Shown piece by piece: positions 38,500 to 41,122 of a stretch of 41,122 nucleotides of DNA; the first letter of the stretch is position 1, and each line of letters opens with the position of its first letter. The notes under the pieces were generated by a model. The model had not been told where the DNA came from. It was given only the letters and a program-made list of their open reading frames with translations, and made no database searches. This DNA comes from Emiliania huxleyi CCMP1516 (taxonomy: Eukaryota; Haptophyta; Isochrysidales; Noelaerhabdaceae), in the NCBI RefSeq assembly GCF_000372725.1, contig NW_005200784.1, forward strand, positions 1,066,330-1,107,451, in the 5' to 3' direction. The position numbers and the translations under genes are program-made.

Positions 38500-41119
38500 C
38501 TACGGCGCACGACGAGCGGGTGAACGACGCGCGACTCGCGGCAGTGGCAGAGACCACGGGTGCCCACCCAAATCAAGGCACTGGTGCGCGCCGACGGTGG
38601 ACTTGCGCAAGCCCTTCCGGTAGATAGAATGGTCGTCCGCGAAGCGCTCCGTGCCCGCCTTGTCGAAAGCGGGCACCGACATCGACGTCGACCCGACTGC
38701 GCCGCTGCCCTGCGCGTCGTGCGCCGCAGCCTCGTACGCGCTCGGCGGCGGCGCGACCGAGGTGGCGTAGATCGAGTCTTGCCCGGCGAAGCGCTCCGTG
38801 CCCGCCTTGTCGAAAGCGGGCACCGACATCGACGTCGACCCGACTGCGCCGCTGCCCTGCGCGTCGTGCGCCGCAGCCTCGTACGCGCTCGGCGGCGGCG
38901 CGACCGAGGTGGCGTAGATCGAGTCTTGCCCGGCGAAGCGCTCCGTGCCCGCCTTGTCGAAAGCGGGCACCGACATCGACGTCGACCCGACTGCGCCGCT
39001 GCCCTGCGCGTCGTGCGCCGCAGCCTCGTACGCGCTCGGCGGCGGCGCGACCGACGTGGCGTAGATCGAGTCTTGCCCGGCGAAGCGCTCCGTGCCCGCC
39101 TTGTCGAAAGCGGGCACCGACATCGACGTCGACCCGACTGCGCCGCTGCCCTGCGCGTCGTGCGCCGCAGCCTCGTACGCGCTCGGCGGCGGCGCGACCG
39201 AGGTGGCGTAGATCGAGTCTTGCCCGGCGAAGCGCTCCGTGCCCTCCTTGTCGAAAGCGGGCACCGACATCGACGTCGACCCGACTGCGCCGCTGCCCTG
39301 CGCGTCGTGCGCCGCAGCCTCGTACGCGCTCGGCGGCGGCGCGACCGAGGTGGCGTAGATCGAGTCTTGCCCGGCGAAGCGCTCCGTGCCCGCCTTGTCG
39401 AAAGCGGGCACCGACATCGACGTCGACCCGACTGCGCCGCTGCCCTGCGCGTCGTGCGCCGCAGCCTCGTACGCGCTCGGCGGCGGCGCGACCGAGGTGG
39501 CGTAGATCGAGTCTTGCCCGGCGAAGCGCTCCGTGCCCGCCTTGTCGAAAGCGGGCACCGACATCGACGTCGACCCGACTGCGCCGCTGCCCTGCGCGTC
39601 GTGCGCCGCAGCCTCGTACGCGCTCGGCGGCGGCGCGACCGACGTGGCGTAGATCGAGTCTTGCCCGGCGAAGCGCTCCGTGCCCGCCTTGTCGAAAGCG
39701 GGCACCGACATCGACGTCGACCCGACTGCGCCGCTGCCCTGCGCGTCGTGCGCCGCAGCCTCGTACGCGCTCGGCGGCGGCGCGACCGAGGTGGCGTAGA
39801 TCGAGTCTTGCCCGGCGAAGCGCTCCGTGCCCTCCTTGTCGAAAGCGGGCACCGACATCGACGTCGACCCGACTGCGCCGCTGCCCTGCGCGTCGTGCGC
39901 CGCAGCCTCGTACGCGCTCGGCGGCGGCGCGACCGAGGTGGCGTAGATCGAGTCTTGCCCGGCGAAGCGCTCCGTGCCCGCCTTGTCGAAAGCGGGCACC
40001 GACATCGACGTCGACCCGACTGCGCCGCTGCCCTGCGCGTCGTGCGCCGCAGCCTCGTACGCGCTCGGCGGCGGCGCGACCGACGTGGCGTAGATCGAGT
40101 CTTGCCCGGCGAAACGCTCCGTGCCCGCCTTGTCGAAAGCGGGCACCGACATCGACGTCGACCCGACTGCGCCGCTGCCCTGCGCGTCGTGCGCCGCAGC
40201 CTCGTACGCGCTCGGCGGCGGCGCGACCGAGGTGGCGTAGATCGAGTCTTGCCCGGCGAAGCGCTCCGTGCCCGCCTTGTCGAAAGCGGGCACCGACATC
40301 GACGTCGACCCGACTGCGCCGCTGCCCTGCGCGTCGTGCGCCGCAGCCTCGTACGCGCTCGGCGGCGGCGCGACCGAGGTGGCGTAGATGGTGTCCTTTC
40401 CAGCGAAGCGCTCGCAGACCTCTTTCCCCACCGCAAACGGCAGCACCGCCTTGTTGCGTCTGCCGATCGGGGTGGCGCCTGGCTTGGCGCAGACGCCGTA
40501 CGTGCCCACCGATGGCCCCGCCGGAGCCTTGTACAGCTCGGCGAAGCGGTCGGCGGTTCGCCCTCCGAAGGACGCCGCCGCCTTGCGCCTCGGCAGCGGC
40601 TGTGGCGGCGGCGGCATCTGCCGCGGCACGACTCGGCGTGCGAGCACCTGCAGAGGCCGAGCGATGGGGCTAGGTGGGCACGGAAGGGGAAGGGCCTTGG
40701 GGCAGAGGGTGGCGGTGTGTGTTTGTGTGCGAATTGCTGGGTGAGCGCACGTCGGCGGGGAGAGCAGCGACGCGAGGCAGCGCGCGCTTGCTGCGCTGCG
40801 GCTCGCGGACCGCAGCACGGGGCGCCGCCGCCCAAGGGACCGGCTTGACTGGCGCAGGCCGCGGCTTGGCACCTGGCGGCGGCTTGGCTGCTGGCGGCGG
40901 CTTGGCTGGCGCGGCGGCAAGTCGCGGCATCGGCACAGCTGGTGCAGGAGCGGCGGCGGGCGCGGGGACGACCGGCGGTGCGACCGGCGGTGCCGCGGCC
41001 GGCGCCGCGGCCGGCGCAGGGGCAACGAGAGGGGCGGCCGGCGGGGGGCCGGCCGGAGGGGCAGAGGTCGCTGCCGCAAGCTCCTCGGAAGGTTGCTGCT
41101 CGCCGGACTCGGAGCCCAC
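38500..41119 (-). CDS. Tandem-repeat protein (12 x 49 residues), possibly SHIPPO/STPGR-like; 5' end outside window
   Basis: Exon 1 (41119-40751, continuing off the edge; only a GTG is near the end) is Ala/Pro-rich. A 103-nt GTGCGC...CTGCAG intron leads to exon 2, 40647-38500. After KAAASFGGRTADRFAELYKA and GPSVGTYGV comes a repeat unit beginning ERFAG(Q/K)D(S/T)IYATSVAPPPSAYE and ending TSMSVPAFDK(A/E)GT, repeated twelve times, then a degenerate copy (RFADDHSIYRKGL). The SVAPPPSAYE and GPSVGTY pieces, each followed by an aromatic-Arg segment, recall the PGPGAY pattern of sperm-tail PG-rich repeats found in flagellar microtubule proteins. That assignment is inference. Unknown family is the safe call. 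Confidence 0.65.
38641..40404 (-). repeat. 147-bp tandem repeat, 12 copies
   Basis: GAAGCGCTCC (one copy GAAACGCTCC) recurs every 147 bases from 38641 to 40258, and copies are >98% identical. Two marker variants (ACCGAC for ACCGAG; CCCTCC for CCCGCC) form a repeating pattern of four units. Confidence 0.97.
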
Positions 41120-41122
41120 GCC

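Noticed and set aside
38641..40404. CRISPR-like regular array
   Set aside because: There are no unique spacers; the full 147-bp unit is repeated head to tail inside a coding exon of a eukaryote.
38560..40848. 762-codon plus-strand ORF, and an 809-codon ORF in another minus frame, across the 147-bp repeats
   Set aside because: Because the repeat is a multiple of three and lacks stops in several frames, shadow frames stay open. They are Arg/Ala-rich with no domain logic, whereas the chosen minus frame has balanced composition and continues into non-repeat exons.

Overview
The window looks like nuclear DNA from a unicellular alga, most likely a haptophyte of the Emiliania huxleyi type. This is inferred from very high GC, dense genes on both strands, short introns of about 65-150 bases, proteins rich in Ala/Pro/Gly, and many introns with a GC donor. 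A dinoflagellate (also known for GC and GA donors) or a pelagophyte cannot be excluded. There are no bacterial operons, no rRNA genes and no tRNA genes that I can see. Gene models below were built by hand from reading-frame continuity and family motifs, so exon edges are inferences.

Left part (1-10.8 kb): an acidic C2HC-finger protein running in from the left edge; an 839-bp terminal-inverted-repeat element; a DNA alkyltransferase (MGMT) fused to a DUF3253 domain whose two in-frame UGA codons both replace conserved cysteines, followed by a SECIS-like hairpin, so probably a double selenoprotein; an orphan first exon of HMG-CoA lyase; a C2H2 zinc-finger gene built from 160-bp exon-intron duplications; a RING protein; a small Cys-motif protein; a CCCH/zinc-knuckle protein; microsatellites; and two unknown ORFs.

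Middle (10.8-25.5 kb): a family IV (HSL-like) alpha/beta hydrolase divergent from a small tail-anchored protein, histidinol dehydrogenase, a CDK10/11-like protein kinase with about ten introns (six with GC donors) and one poorly sequenced stretch, a small mitochondrial-type single-span protein, a small hydrophobic protein, an MSP-domain (VAP-like) protein and a glutathione S-transferase.

Right part (25.6-41.1 kb): a long FHA / coiled-coil / acidic-tail gene; a ZSWIM7 (SWS1) homologue; two arrays of TGACAG motifs around a small unknown gene; a 1.5-kb transposon-like element with terminal inverted repeats, a GTGTGCA target duplication and two Cys-rich ORFs; a six-exon Cys-rich protein; a small unknown ORF; and a gene with twelve 147-bp (49-residue) tandem repeats running off the right edge. 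The neighbouring genes do not form a single pathway. Two of them (the MGMT fusion and ZSWIM7) belong to DNA-repair families.
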